A stretch of DNA of 64,000 nucleotides from an uncultured Ruminococcus sp. (GCA_900543095.1 UQQD01000001.1:1-64000); one strand, 5' to 3'; shown: positions 16,639-26,105, counted from the stretch's first letter. Notes: generated by a model not told the origin, from the letters alone. Translations and numbers: made by a program.

Positions 16639-16702
16639 CAGACAAATTCGGTCGTGTGCCTAAAAATAGGTCACAAGGCTTGATTTGTCTGTTTTATTTT
16701 TT
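16639..16702 (+). terminator. Hairpin with T-rich tail between tetR-like and MMPL genes
   Basis: CAGACAAAT (16639-16647) pairs perfectly with ATTTGTCTG (16683-16691), enclosing an inner GUG-CCTA/TAGG-CAC hairpin, then TTTTATTTTTTATT. It reads as a terminator for the regulator. Because it precedes the transporter it could also be an attenuator. Confidence 0.55.
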
Positions 16703-16755
16703 ATTAAAAATAATATAATCTATAATCGGTAAGATAACTGAAGGGAGTATAGAAA

Positions 16756-18852
16756 ATGAAATTAGCAAAAGCGATTGTAAAAAGTCGTTTTGTGATCCTC
16801 ATCGTATCTCTTGCGCTGCTTGTTCCGGCTGCGCTCGGAATGATATTCACCAGAACAAACTATGATATGCTGAATTATCTTCCCGACAGCCTTGAAACGG
16901 TACAGGGTCAGCAGTATTTGCTTGACGATTTCGGCAAGGGTGCGTTTTCATTTTTAATCTTTGAAAATGTTGACGATAAGGATATTGCCAAAACGGAGGA
17001 AAAGATCAAGCAGGTCGATCATGTTGCTACCGTGCTTTGGTATGATGACATTGCAGATCTGTCTATTCCAAAGGAAATCCTTCCCGACAAAATATACGAT
17101 GCGTTCAATTCGGGCGATGAAACGCTTATGGCGGTGTTCTTTGACACCTCAAGCTCGGCCGACGAAACAATGGACGCAATAACCGAGATCAGGTCGATTG
17201 CAGGCGAACAATGCTTGGTGTCGGGTATTTCGGCAATGGTTACCGACCTAAGGGATCTTTGTGAAAGAGAAGAGGCCATATATGTCGGCATTGCAGTTGT
17301 GCTTGCGGTTGTAGCCATGATGGTGTTTATGGACAACTGGATTATCCCGTTTGTCTTTCTTGCAAGCATAGGAATTGCTATTCTTGTAAACCTCGGTTCC
17401 AACTACTTTATGGGAGAAATCTCATACATAACAAAGGCGTTGGCTGCGGTTCTCCAGCTTGCCGTAACAATGGACTATTCAATATTCCTATGGCACAGCT
17501 ACGGTGAAAAAAAGGGTATTTATTCCGACCATAAAGAAGCTATGGCGGCGGCGATCCACGAAACTTTCCGCTCGGTTATAGGAAGCTCGGTAACAACCGT
17601 TGCAGGCTTCATAGCACTTTGCTTTATGACCTTTACGCTCGGACGCGACCTCGGTATCGTTATGGCAAAGGGTGTTTTGCTCGGAGTTATCGGTTGTGTA
17701 ACCGTTCTTCCGTCGCTTATCCTAATACTTGATAAGCCGCTTGAAAAGACGATGCACAAATCGCTTATTCCGTCAACAACAAAGCTTGCAAAGGGACTTG
17801 TAAAGATTTTCCCCGTATTTCTTGTGCTTTTTGCACTTCTTATCACACCTGCATATTACGGATACGACCGGACAAACAACGAGGTATATTACGACCTTTC
17901 CCAGAGCTTGCCGGAGGATATGTCAAACGTGATCGCAAACACAAAGCTAAAGGAAGATTTCGGAGTCGGCACTACAGAAATGGTGCTTGTTGATTCAAGC
18001 GTTTCATCAAAAGACAAACGCAATATGATCAGCGAAATGGAGGACGTTGACGGCGTAAAAACCGTACTCGGACTTGAAAGCGTAGTCGGTTCCATGGTTC
18101 CCGAAGATATGCTTCCGGAATCAATAACAAGCGTGTTAAAGGGCGATAAGTGGGAGCTTATGCTTGTAAGCTCGGAATACAAAACGGCGTCGCCGGAAAT
18201 AAGCGATCAGCTTAAATCGCTTAATTCGGTACTTCACAAATATGACGAAAGCGGTATGCTGATAGGCGAAGCCGCATTGACTAACGACCTTATTGATATA
18301 ACATCTGTTGACTTCCAGGTCGTAAACACAATTTCAATAGTTGCAATATTTATTATCATTGCATTGGTTGAAAAGAGCATCAGCCTGCCGTTCATTCTTG
18401 TTGCGGTTATTGAGCTTGCAATTTTCATCAACCTCGGACTTCCGCACTATATGGGACAGTCGCTGCCGTTTATCGCTCCGATATGCATAAGCACAATCCA
18501 GCTTGGCGCAACGGTTGACTACGCTATTCTTATGACGACAAGATACAAAAAGGAACGTTCGCTCGGCAACGATAAAAGAACAGCGGTCACTATTGCACTT
18601 GATACGTCAATTCCGTCGGTAATAGTCAGTGCAATGGGATTGTTTGCGGCAACGATAGGTGTTGCGATATATTCCGACGTTGATATGATCGGTTCGCTTT
18701 GCGCTCTTATGGCGCGGGGCGCAATAATCAGTATGTTCTGCGTAATCCTTGTTTTGCCGGCAATGTTTATGTTGTTTGACAAGCTCATAGGAGTTACAAC
18801 ATTGGGATTCAGACCAAAGAAAACAAACACGGAGGTAAAAGTTAATGAGTAA
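16756..18852 (+). CDS. MMPL/RND-family membrane transporter
   Basis: The 698-residue protein is built as two repeats, each with one N-terminal membrane helix, a ~130-residue extracytoplasmic domain and a five-helix bundle. This is the MMPL (mycobacterial-type RND) layout. Intramembrane segments LQLAVTMDYSIFLWHSY and IQLGATVDYAILMTTRYKKE carry the TMDYS/TVDYA pair typical of proton-coupled MMPL proteins. AAGGGAG precedes the ATG. Its end overlaps the next gene by eight bases, so the two are translated together. It may export lipids, a surface polymer or toxic hydrophobic compounds; the substrate is unknown. Confidence 0.9.
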   Translation: MKLAKAIVKSRFVILIVSLALLVPAALGMIFTRTNYDMLNYLPDSLETVQGQQYLLDDFGKGAFSFLIFENVDDKDIAKTEEKIKQVDHVATVLWYDDIADLSIPKEILPDKIYDAFNSGDETLMAVFFDTSSSADETMDAITEIRSIAGEQCLVSGISAMVTDLRDLCEREEAIYVGIAVVLAVVAMMVFMDNWIIPFVFLASIGIAILVNLGSNYFMGEISYITKALAAVLQLAVTMDYSIFLWHSYGEKKGIYSDHKEAMAAAIHETFRSVIGSSVTTVAGFIALCFMTFTLGRDLGIVMAKGVLLGVIGCVTVLPSLILILDKPLEKTMHKSLIPSTTKLAKGLVKIFPVFLVLFALLITPAYYGYDRTNNEVYYDLSQSLPEDMSNVIANTKLKEDFGVGTTEMVLVDSSVSSKDKRNMISEMEDVDGVKTVLGLESVVGSMVPEDMLPESITSVLKGDKWELMLVSSEYKTASPEISDQLKSLNSVLHKYDESGMLIGEAALTNDLIDITSVDFQVVNTISIVAIFIIIALVEKSISLPFILVAVIELAIFINLGLPHYMGQSLPFIAPICISTIQLGATVDYAILMTTRYKKERSLGNDKRTAVTIALDTSIPSVIVSAMGLFAATIGVAIYSDVDMIGSLCALMARGAIISMFCVILVLPAMFMLFDKLIGVTTLGFRPKKTNTEVKVNE

Positions 18853-21163
18853 TTTTGATATTAAAAAACATTTGCCAAAGGTTTTGTCGGGAGTATTAAG
18901 TCTGACAATACTTTGCAGTATGGTAGGAGTTGCTTCTTATTCGGCAGGTGCAGAAAGCACGGGTGCAAAACCCGAAACCTCGTCAAGCGCCGGAAGCGAC
19001 AAAAAAGACGAAAAGGACAAAAATGACGCTCTTAAGCTTAACAAAAACGAAACCGTTTATGTTATTGCCGATGCTTCGGGTTCGGCAAAGAAGGTTATCG
19101 TCAGCGATTGGATAGAGAACACAACCGGTGCCGATACGTTTACAGACGTTTCAAACCTAAAGGACGTTGAAAACGTAAATGGCGATGAAACCTTTACAAT
19201 AAACGAAAACAAAATGTACGAATGGAAAGCAGACGGCAATGATATTTACTATCAGGGCACAAGCTCCGAGGAGCTTCCTGTAAGCGTAAACATTACCTAT
19301 AAGCTTGACGGCAAAACAGTAACTCCCGACAGCCTTGCAGGCAAGAGCGGAAAGGTTACAATGCGCTTTGACTATACAAACAGACAGTATGAAGAAGTAA
19401 AGCTTGACGGCAAGGAAGAAAAGATTTATGTTCCCTTTGTAATGATGACGGGAATGATGCTTGACAACGATTCGTTCAAAAATGTTGAGGTGTCAAACGG
19501 CAAGGTTATCAACGACGGTTCGCACACATATGTTGCAGGCTTTGCACTCCCCGGAATGCAGGACAGTCTCGGAATTGAAAGCGAAGATTTTGAGATTCCG
19601 GACTATGTAGAAATCACGGCTGACGTTGAGGACTTCCAACTTGCAACAACTCTTACTCTTGCCGCAAACGATATGTTCAGCAATATCGACTTTTCAAAAC
19701 TTGACGATAAAGCAGATGACCTTAACGAAAAGCTTGATAAGCTTACAGATGCAACAGATGAACTTATAGACGGTTCATCACAGCTTTATGAAGGAATTAA
19801 TACGTTGCTTGACAAATCTCAGGAGCTTATTGCAGGCGTAGAAAAGCTCTATAACGGCGCAAAGAAGCTGACCGAGGGCGCAGGCAGTCTTGATGACGGC
19901 GCAGCACAGCTTTTAAGCGGTGCAGATACTCTTGATAACGGCGCAGATTCACTTTGGAGCGGCGCAGCACAGCTTTCAAACGGCGCATATTCGCTTGATG
20001 CAGGCGTGTCGGAGCTTCAGGGCTATATTGCAGAACTTTCGGGCGGACTGTCCACCATTTCGGGTAACAGCGAAGCACTCAGCGCAGGCGCAAAACAGGT
20101 GTTTGAAACACTTCTTGCAACAGCCGACAAACTGATTGCTGCGTCGGGTGTTGAGGCCGAAAGTCTGACTATTGAAAACTACAGTGATGTGTTTAATAAA
20201 CTGATTGGTTCTCTCAGTGATGAGAGCATACAGACCGTTGCATACAACAAGGCTCTTAAACAGGTAACTGATACCGTCAACAGTCAGTCAGACAAGATTC
20301 GTCAGGGTGTTGAGAACGAGTACAGAAAGAGCGTAGTTGAGGGCGTTCTTGCAAACGTTGGATATTCTATGACATATGATCAGTATGAAGCTGCCGTTGC
20401 GGCAGGCACTATCCCGCAGGATGTTCAGGCTCAGATAAATCAGGCTGTTTCGGAAACTATGGCTCTTGATTCAACTCAGGCGGCTATCGACAGCCTTACG
20501 CAAAGCGAAATTCAGAAGATGATTGACGCTAATATGAACAGCGAAACCGTTCAGCAGGCTATTGCAGAGGGCGTACAACAGCTCAAAGCAGGCAGAGAAG
20601 CTCTTACCGCACTAAAGAATCAGCTTGATAATTACAATGAATTTTATGAAGGTATTCTTGAATATACAGCGGGCGTTGACAAGGCAAACGCCGGCGCTAT
20701 GCAGATACTCGGCGGCACATATTCGTTAAAGAACGGTTCAAGTTCGCTTGCAAGCGGAGCTTCCGACCTCAAAAACGGTGCTTCAAGTCTAAAGAGCGGT
20801 ACTTCTTCACTCAAGAGCGGAACCTCCGATCTTAAGGACGGAACATCCGAACTTAACAGCGGCACAATCACCTTGTTTGAGGGAATCGGAACGCTCAGAA
20901 ACGGCGGCGGACAGCTCCTCAGCGGAGTAAAGAAGCTTGCCGACGGTTCAATGACGCTTAACAAGGGACTTAAACAATATAAAGAAGAGGGCGTTGACGT
21001 GCTGGTTGACGCAGTGAACGGAGATCTGAAAGGACTTGTTGACAGACTCAAAGCAATTTCCGGAGTGTCTTCAAACTACAAGTCATACAGCGGAATTTCC
21101 GATGATATGGACGGCAAGGTAGATTTCATCTTCAAGACCGACTCTATTGAAACAGACAACTAA
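18845..21163 (+). CDS. YhgE/Pip-like secreted coiled-coil repeat protein
   Basis: The 772-residue protein has an N-terminal signal or anchor helix (about 10-32) and an acidic/lysine linker. A beta-rich domain reaches to about residue 265. Two stretches of heptad-like repeats of the LxxGAxxLxxGA type (about 290-400 and 615-705) are separated by a glutamine-rich helical insert. These YhgE/Pip repeats occur in proteins paired with MMPL transporters and in type VII secretion accessory proteins. No C-terminal membrane domain is present, unlike classical YhgE. Overlap with the transporter gene suggests the two form one complex, with this protein outside the membrane. Confidence 0.85.
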   Translation: MSNFDIKKHLPKVLSGVLSLTILCSMVGVASYSAGAESTGAKPETSSSAGSDKKDEKDKNDALKLNKNETVYVIADASGSAKKVIVSDWIENTTGADTFTDVSNLKDVENVNGDETFTINENKMYEWKADGNDIYYQGTSSEELPVSVNITYKLDGKTVTPDSLAGKSGKVTMRFDYTNRQYEEVKLDGKEEKIYVPFVMMTGMMLDNDSFKNVEVSNGKVINDGSHTYVAGFALPGMQDSLGIESEDFEIPDYVEITADVEDFQLATTLTLAANDMFSNIDFSKLDDKADDLNEKLDKLTDATDELIDGSSQLYEGINTLLDKSQELIAGVEKLYNGAKKLTEGAGSLDDGAAQLLSGADTLDNGADSLWSGAAQLSNGAYSLDAGVSELQGYIAELSGGLSTISGNSEALSAGAKQVFETLLATADKLIAASGVEAESLTIENYSDVFNKLIGSLSDESIQTVAYNKALKQVTDTVNSQSDKIRQGVENEYRKSVVEGVLANVGYSMTYDQYEAAVAAGTIPQDVQAQINQAVSETMALDSTQAAIDSLTQSEIQKMIDANMNSETVQQAIAEGVQQLKAGREALTALKNQLDNYNEFYEGILEYTAGVDKANAGAMQILGGTYSLKNGSSSLASGASDLKNGASSLKSGTSSLKSGTSDLKDGTSELNSGTITLFEGIGTLRNGGGQLLSGVKKLADGSMTLNKGLKQYKEEGVDVLVDAVNGDLKGLVDRLKAISGVSSNYKSYSGISDDMDGKVDFIFKTDSIETDN

Positions 21164-21210
21164 TTATATCTATACCCCTACAAAATCGGGATTGTAAGCG
21201 ATCCCGAAAA

Positions 21211-21255
21211 GAAGCAGGACATTCCAAAACAAAAGGAATGTCCTGCTTCACTTTT
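21211..21255. terminator. Bidirectional terminator between YhgE-like gene and trpF
   Basis: GAAGCAGGACATTCC and GGAATGTCCTGCTTC form a perfect 15-bp stem with a 9-base loop between convergent genes. T-runs are found on the minus-strand side (TTTT) and, more weakly, on the plus side. A smaller CGGGAT/ATCCCG hairpin precedes it. Confidence 0.88.
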
Positions 21256-21278
21256 ATAAAAGTATTATTAAATTTCAA

Positions 21279-21914
21279 TTATATGCTTCTGATTCTGCGT
21301 ACAAATTCATATACCTTTTCTCTGTCTTTTTTGCAGTTCGTTTCAAGGCTTGAGCTTGCGTCAAGCGCAAAGGGATTAACGCTGTTTATTGCGGATTCGG
21401 CATTGTCTGCGTTAATTCCGCCTGCAAGAAAAAAGGGCTTGTTTATGTTTTTTATGAGCGTCCAATCAAATTTTTCTCCCGTTCCTCCAACGGCACTTTG
21501 AGAATATGCGTCAAGCAACAAAGTGGGGCAGAGACTTAGATTTGTCTTTTCGATGTCCGCCTTGTTCCTTATTCTGAACGCCTTTATACAGCGTAGTTCG
21601 GGGCTGCTTATTCCGATTTTTGCAAGAGCGTTAAACAGCGACCTCTCATAATCTGCATTTTCGTTGCCGTGCAGTTGTGCAAAGTCTATTGCTCCGCAGG
21701 AAATTGCCTTTGTGATAAGCTCAACAGGCTGGTCTACAAATACTCCGACCTTTTTTATTCCGTCAGATACGTTTTTTGATAATGCCGTTGCCGTGCTTAG
21801 TGATATTTGACGTTTGCTCGGCGCAAAAACATAGCCGATATAGTCGGGCTTGCAGCCGTTGATTATCGCAACATCGTCAAGTGAGCGTATTCCGCATACT
21901 TTAACCTTTGTCAT
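21279..21914 (-). CDS. trpF: Phosphoribosylanthranilate isomerase
   Basis: Amadori rearrangement in tryptophan synthesis. The 211-residue TIM barrel shows TKVKVCGI at the N-terminus with the catalytic cysteine, IGYVFAPSKRQIS, VGVFVDQP with the catalytic aspartate, and FFLAGGINADN near the end. It starts four bases after trpC and is the last gene of the operon. trpB and trpA, which often follow, are absent. Confidence 0.95.
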   Translation of the reverse strand: MTKVKVCGIRSLDDVAIINGCKPDYIGYVFAPSKRQISLSTATALSKNVSDGIKKVGVFVDQPVELITKAISCGAIDFAQLHGNENADYERSLFNALAKIGISSPELRCIKAFRIRNKADIEKTNLSLCPTLLLDAYSQSAVGGTGEKFDWTLIKNINKPFFLAGGINADNAESAINSVNPFALDASSSLETNCKKDREKVYEFVRRIRSI

Positions 21915-21918
21915 ACCA

Positions 21919-22707
21919 TCACCTGCCGCAAAATTCTCTGACCGTTTTCAGTCTGTCCTGCGAGCGCATAAGCGCCTCGCCGACGAGCACGGCGTTTACG
22001 CCCTGCTTTTCCAATTCTTTGACCTGCTGCGGTGATGTAATTCCGCTTTCTGCGACAAATAAAATATTGTCGGGCACTTCGTTCCTGAATTTTGTGCTGA
22101 GGGTTATATCAACCGAAAAATCCTTTAAATTGCGGTTGTTTACGCCGATAATTTCAGCGCCTGCGTTAATTGCCGATTTAATCTCACTTTCGCTGTGCGC
22201 CTCGACAAGCGGCGTAAGTCCTAAGCTTTTAGCAAGCTCTATTCTGTGCTTGAGTGCGCCGTCCTCGGTGATAGTACAGATAAGTAAAACAGCGTCTGCG
22301 CCTATTACTTTGGCTTCGTATATCATATAGTCGTCAACGGTGAAATCTTTTCGCAAAATCGGAATTGAAATGTTCTTTCGTATCTCTTTCAGATATTCGT
22401 TGCGCCCCAAAAACCAATACGGCTCCGTCAGAACCGAAACGGCACTTGCTCCGCCTTTTTCGTAATCCTTTGCAATGCTTACATAATCAAAGTCGGGAGC
22501 TATCAATCCCTTTGAGGGCGAAGCTTTTTTGACTTCGCAAATACAGTGTATGCCGCTGCCGCAAAGCGCCTTATAAAATGAAAAACAGTTATTCTTGCTT
22601 TTTTCAAGCGCTTCGGCGGTGTTTCTCATCTCTGCTAACGGTATTATCTTTTTTTGTTCCGAAATACGGACTTTTGTTTTTGCCGCTATTTCATTTAAAA
22701 TATCCAT
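21919..22707 (-). CDS. trpC: Indole-3-glycerol phosphate synthase
   Basis: Closes the indole ring in tryptophan synthesis. The 262-residue barrel has the catalytic CEVKKASPSKG region, PILRKDFTVDDYMIYEAK, the IGVNNRNLKDFSVD strand and VAESGI. ATG 22707 follows GAGGAG and the trpD stop; the frame is open further upstream into trpD but without support. Confidence 0.95.
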   Translation of the reverse strand: MDILNEIAAKTKVRISEQKKIIPLAEMRNTAEALEKSKNNCFSFYKALCGSGIHCICEVKKASPSKGLIAPDFDYVSIAKDYEKGGASAVSVLTEPYWFLGRNEYLKEIRKNISIPILRKDFTVDDYMIYEAKVIGADAVLLICTITEDGALKHRIELAKSLGLTPLVEAHSESEIKSAINAGAEIIGVNNRNLKDFSVDITLSTKFRNEVPDNILFVAESGITSPQQVKELEKQGVNAVLVGEALMRSQDRLKTVREFCGR

Positions 22708-22714
22708 AAGCTCC

Positions 22715-23725
22715 TCACTTGTTGCTCTGCTCAATAAATCTTTCAAGCTGAGCCTTTGCTTTGCCGCTGTCAATCATATCTTTTGCAATGCCGATACCTG
22801 TGTCAATATCGTCTGCCATTCCCGCAACATAAATCGCTGCGCCTGCATTCAGCAGTACGGCGTCACGTTTTGCGCCTTTTTTGCCGTCAAGAATATCACG
22901 CAGAATTTGTGCGTTTTCTTTTGGCGTACCTCCCACAAGGTCGGATTTTTGACATCTTTTAAAGCCAAACTGTTCCGGAGTTATTTCATATGTTTTAAAA
23001 TCCTTTCCGTTTCTGAATTCACATACCTTTGTAGGTGCGCTCATAGAGATTTCGTCTATGCTGTCCTCTCCGTAAACAACCATTGCGCTCTTTACTCCCA
23101 GGTTTGAAAGCACCCTTGCAAGCGACTCAACCAGATCGGCACTGTAAACGCCCAAAAGCTGCATTGAAGCCCCTGCGGGATTGGCAAGAGGCCCGAGAAT
23201 ATTAAACAATGTGCGTATGCCCATTTCACGTCTTACACCGCCGACAAACCGCATTGCGGTGTGGTATTTTTGTGCAAATAAAAAGCAGATATTTATATCA
23301 TTCAAAAGTTGGCTGCTTTTTTCGGGCGAAATATCAATCTTTACTCCGAGTGCTTCAAGACAGTCGGCAGTTCCGCATTTGCTTGATGCGGCACGGTTGC
23401 CGTGCTTTGCAACGGGAACACCTGCGGCAGATGTTACTATTGAAGCGGCGGTCGAGATATTAAAGCTGTTTGAGCCGTCGCCGCCTGTTCCCACTATTTC
23501 AAGTACGTCACGGTCATTTAAAAACTTCTCGCAGTGCTTACGCATAACCCTTGCCGCCGCAGTAATTTCGTCAATGGTTTCGCCCTTCATTGCAAGTGCG
23601 GCAAGAAACGCCGCTTTCTGTGCTTCCGTAGCTTCGTTATTCATAATTTCGTCCATAACCTGTTCCATAATCTCGGACGAAAGATTCTGTTTTTTGCTTA
23701 ATTGAGAAATAGCTTCTTTAATCAT
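22715..23725 (-). CDS. trpD: Anthranilate phosphoribosyltransferase
   Basis: Transfers phosphoribose from PRPP to anthranilate. The 336-residue protein has the signature VGTGGDGSNSFNISTAASIV, KHGNRAASSKCGTAD, and the downstream GVYSADLVESLARVL and VYGEDSIDEIS segments. The ATG is preceded by GGAGG. The gene is unfused, unlike the TrpG-TrpD fusions of enterobacteria. Confidence 0.96.
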   Translation of the reverse strand: MIKEAISQLSKKQNLSSEIMEQVMDEIMNNEATEAQKAAFLAALAMKGETIDEITAAARVMRKHCEKFLNDRDVLEIVGTGGDGSNSFNISTAASIVTSAAGVPVAKHGNRAASSKCGTADCLEALGVKIDISPEKSSQLLNDINICFLFAQKYHTAMRFVGGVRREMGIRTLFNILGPLANPAGASMQLLGVYSADLVESLARVLSNLGVKSAMVVYGEDSIDEISMSAPTKVCEFRNGKDFKTYEITPEQFGFKRCQKSDLVGGTPKENAQILRDILDGKKGAKRDAVLLNAGAAIYVAGMADDIDTGIGIAKDMIDSGKAKAQLERFIEQSNK

Positions 23726-23747
23726 AATAAAACCTCCAAGTTCAAAT

Positions 23748-24314
23748 TCAAATTGCCAAAAAGTTTTTCAAAATTTTACGGCCGTCGGGTGTAAGTATGG
23801 ATTCGGGGTGAAACTGCAATCCGTATATCGGGAAATTCCTGTGCTCTACGGACATAACTTCACCGTCACTTGTAAACGAAGTTGCTTTAAGACACTGCGG
23901 CAGTGTGCTTTTAACAACGGCAAGCGAATGGTATCTTGCAACCTCGGCAGTATCGTCAAGCCCGACAAACAACCTGCTTGTACGGTCAAGGGTTACAACG
24001 GACATTTTTCCGTGCATAAGCTTCTTTGCATACGAAATTTCTGCACCGAATGCTTCGCATATTGCCTGATGACCGAGGCATACGCCTAAAATCGGAAACT
24101 TTCCTTTAAGCTCCCTTACGACATCCTCACAAACTCCTGCGTTTTCGGGTCTGCCCGGGCCGGGGGAGAGGATAATGTGCGACGGTGCCATATTTTCAAT
24201 TTCCCGTACCGTGTATTCGTCATTCCTGATAACCTTAATGTCGGGTTCAAGCTCGCCTACAAGCTGGTACAGATTGTATGAAAAACTGTCGTAGTTATCA
24301 ATCAACAAAATCAT
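23748..24314 (-). CDS. trpG: Anthranilate synthase glutamine amidotransferase subunit
   Basis: Class I glutamine amidotransferase supplying ammonia to TrpE. The 188-residue protein opens MILLIDNYDSFSYNL, has the nucleophile in ILGVCLGHQAI and the histidine-glutamate pair in GLQFHPES. The start at 24314 has GGAGG eight bases upstream and lies inside the trpE end (17-base overlap), showing coupling. Such subunits may also serve PabB for folate; the operon position favours tryptophan. Confidence 0.94.
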   Translation of the reverse strand: MILLIDNYDSFSYNLYQLVGELEPDIKVIRNDEYTVREIENMAPSHIILSPGPGRPENAGVCEDVVRELKGKFPILGVCLGHQAICEAFGAEISYAKKLMHGKMSVVTLDRTSRLFVGLDDTAEVARYHSLAVVKSTLPQCLKATSFTSDGEVMSVEHRNFPIYGLQFHPESILTPDGRKILKNFLAI

Positions 24315-25770
24315 CGGTGTCGCCTCCTTCGCCAACGGCATTCATTACCGCCTTTGCTTTGTTAATACATTCTCTGTATTCGTTTTTGGGAACGCTGTCT
24401 GCAACGATTCCCGCCCCCGAACGCACAAACACCTTGCCGTTCTTCTTAAAGGCTATCCTTATTCCTATACAGGTGTCAAGGTTGCCCGTAAAATCAATAT
24501 AGCCTATCGCACCGCCGTAGATACCGCGTTTGTTGTTTTCAAGCTCGTTGATTATCTCCATAGCGCGAATCTTCGGCGCTCCCGAAAGCGTTCCTGCCGG
24601 AAGTACGGCGCTTACTGCGTCCATGTAGTTTTTGTTTTTGTCGAGCTTTCCCGAAACTGTCGAGCCGATGTGCATAACGTGAGAGTATCGCTCAATCGAC
24701 ATATATTTTTCAACCTTGACCGTGCCGAACTCGCTTATTTTACCAAGGTCGTTTCGCCCCAGATCAACAAGCATATTGTGTTCCGCCCGCTCCTTTTCAT
24801 CGGATAAAAGCTCTTTTTCAAGAGCAATATCCTCTTCTTCGGTTTTTCCCCTCGGTCGTGTACCCGCAAGCGGAAACGTATGCAAAACACCGTTTTCAAG
24901 CTTTACGAGAGTTTCGGGTGAAGCACCTGCAACTTCGATGTCATCACTGCTGAAATAAAACATATAGGGAGAGGGGTTAATTGTTCTGAGATGTCGGTAG
25001 ACGTTAAACAGACTGCCCTCATAATCCGCCTCAAGTCGGTTTGACAACACAACCTGAAATATATCTCCCTCATATATGTATTTTTTTGCTTTTTCAACCA
25101 TTTTGCAATATTTTTCTTCCGAAAACAAAGCACGAAACGGTGAAGTGATTTTGCCCGGAACTATTTTTTGCGGTATTCCGTTGTGAATCAAATCTACTAT
25201 CTTTTCGATCTGTTCTACGCACCTTGAATATTCGTTTTCAAGGTCGTCTGTTTTTGCATTTGCAATGATAAAAATTTTCTGCTTAAGGTTGTCAAATGCA
25301 ATTACGTTGTCAAAAAGCATAAGGTCAACGTCTTTAAAGCGTTCAACGTCCTCGGCGTCCAAGTTAAGCTTAGGTTCACTGTATTTAACATAGTCATACG
25401 AAAAATATCCGACAAGTCCGCCTGTAAAGGTAGGAAGTCCCTCGACCTTTGGGCTTGTATATTCCTGCATAATTTTCGTTATCTCTTTGTCGGGGCTTTT
25501 TGTTTCAAAGCTTTTGACGTTTTCTCCGTCTTTTATTGTCATAACTCCGTTTGTACAGGTTATTTCAAGCTTTGGGTCAAATCCCAAAAACGTATATCGT
25601 CCCCATTTTTTTTGCTTTTCAACGCTTTCGAGCATATAGCAGTGCGAGCTGACTGCTTTTAGTATTCTCAGAACTTCAATCGGAGTTCGCACGTCCGAGA
25701 GAATCTCTCTGCTGATAGGTACAAGTTTAAAGCCTTGTGCAAGCTGTTTTGCCTTTTCAAGTGAAATCAT
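24298..25770 (-). CDS. trpE: Anthranilate synthase component I
   Basis: Makes anthranilate from chorismate. The 490-residue protein has the N-terminal domain with the LLESVEKQ-like tryptophan-site region (here YMLESVEKQKKWGRYTFLG) and the catalytic chorismate-binding domain with EGDIFQVVLSNR, AGTRPRG, DLGRNDLGK, FGTVKVE and GTLSGAPKIRAME. ATG 25770 follows AAGGAG by seven bases. It is the first gene of the operon, behind a T-box leader. Confidence 0.96.
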   Translation of the reverse strand: MISLEKAKQLAQGFKLVPISREILSDVRTPIEVLRILKAVSSHCYMLESVEKQKKWGRYTFLGFDPKLEITCTNGVMTIKDGENVKSFETKSPDKEITKIMQEYTSPKVEGLPTFTGGLVGYFSYDYVKYSEPKLNLDAEDVERFKDVDLMLFDNVIAFDNLKQKIFIIANAKTDDLENEYSRCVEQIEKIVDLIHNGIPQKIVPGKITSPFRALFSEEKYCKMVEKAKKYIYEGDIFQVVLSNRLEADYEGSLFNVYRHLRTINPSPYMFYFSSDDIEVAGASPETLVKLENGVLHTFPLAGTRPRGKTEEEDIALEKELLSDEKERAEHNMLVDLGRNDLGKISEFGTVKVEKYMSIERYSHVMHIGSTVSGKLDKNKNYMDAVSAVLPAGTLSGAPKIRAMEIINELENNKRGIYGGAIGYIDFTGNLDTCIGIRIAFKKNGKVFVRSGAGIVADSVPKNEYRECINKAKAVMNAVGEGGDTDDFVD

Positions 25771-25798
25771 ATCGATGCTCCTTCCAAAATAAGACAAT

Positions 25799-26072
25799 AA
25801 AAAAATCCTTGACAGATGAATTCATCTGTCAAGGACGGTTAAAACAATACCGTGGTGCCACCTTGATTTACGGTTGCCCATACACTCTGCGGAATACTGC
25901 ATATTCCCGACAACTAACGTATGCCTTCACGTCGCAGAATACTCGGAAAAACCTTTGACTGCGCCCTCAGCGGCCCATTTAACAAACTGCATTCTGCGAG
26001 GCTCTCAGCAACCCTCACTCTCTGTAAGCGCATTTTTTGTTTTTATCTCCGCATCAACGGTTTATATTTTAG
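25799..26072 (-). promoter_or_regulatory. T-box riboswitch, tryptophan specifier, upstream of trpE
   Basis: Read on the minus strand, the leader carries a long stem I with GAGAGTGAGGGTTGCTGAGAG-type elements and a candidate TGG (Trp) specifier at 25975-25977 in AAATGGGCCGC. The conserved T-box AAGGTGGCACCACGG lies at about 25849-25865. The terminator is the palindrome CCTTGACAGATG/CATCTGTCAAGG (25807-25834) followed by a T-run. Uncharged tRNA-Trp would stabilise the antiterminator and switch on trpEGDCF. Confidence 0.93.
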
Positions 26073-26076
26073 CCAC

Positions 26077-26105
26077 ATTATACTCTCGAAAAAACGATAT
26101 GTCAA
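26077..26105 (-). promoter_or_regulatory. Promoter of the trp operon
   Basis: On the minus strand, a perfect TTGACA (26100-26105), 17 bases and a perfect TATAAT (26077-26082). The transcript would start near 26070, at the 5' edge of the T-box leader. Confidence 0.9.
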
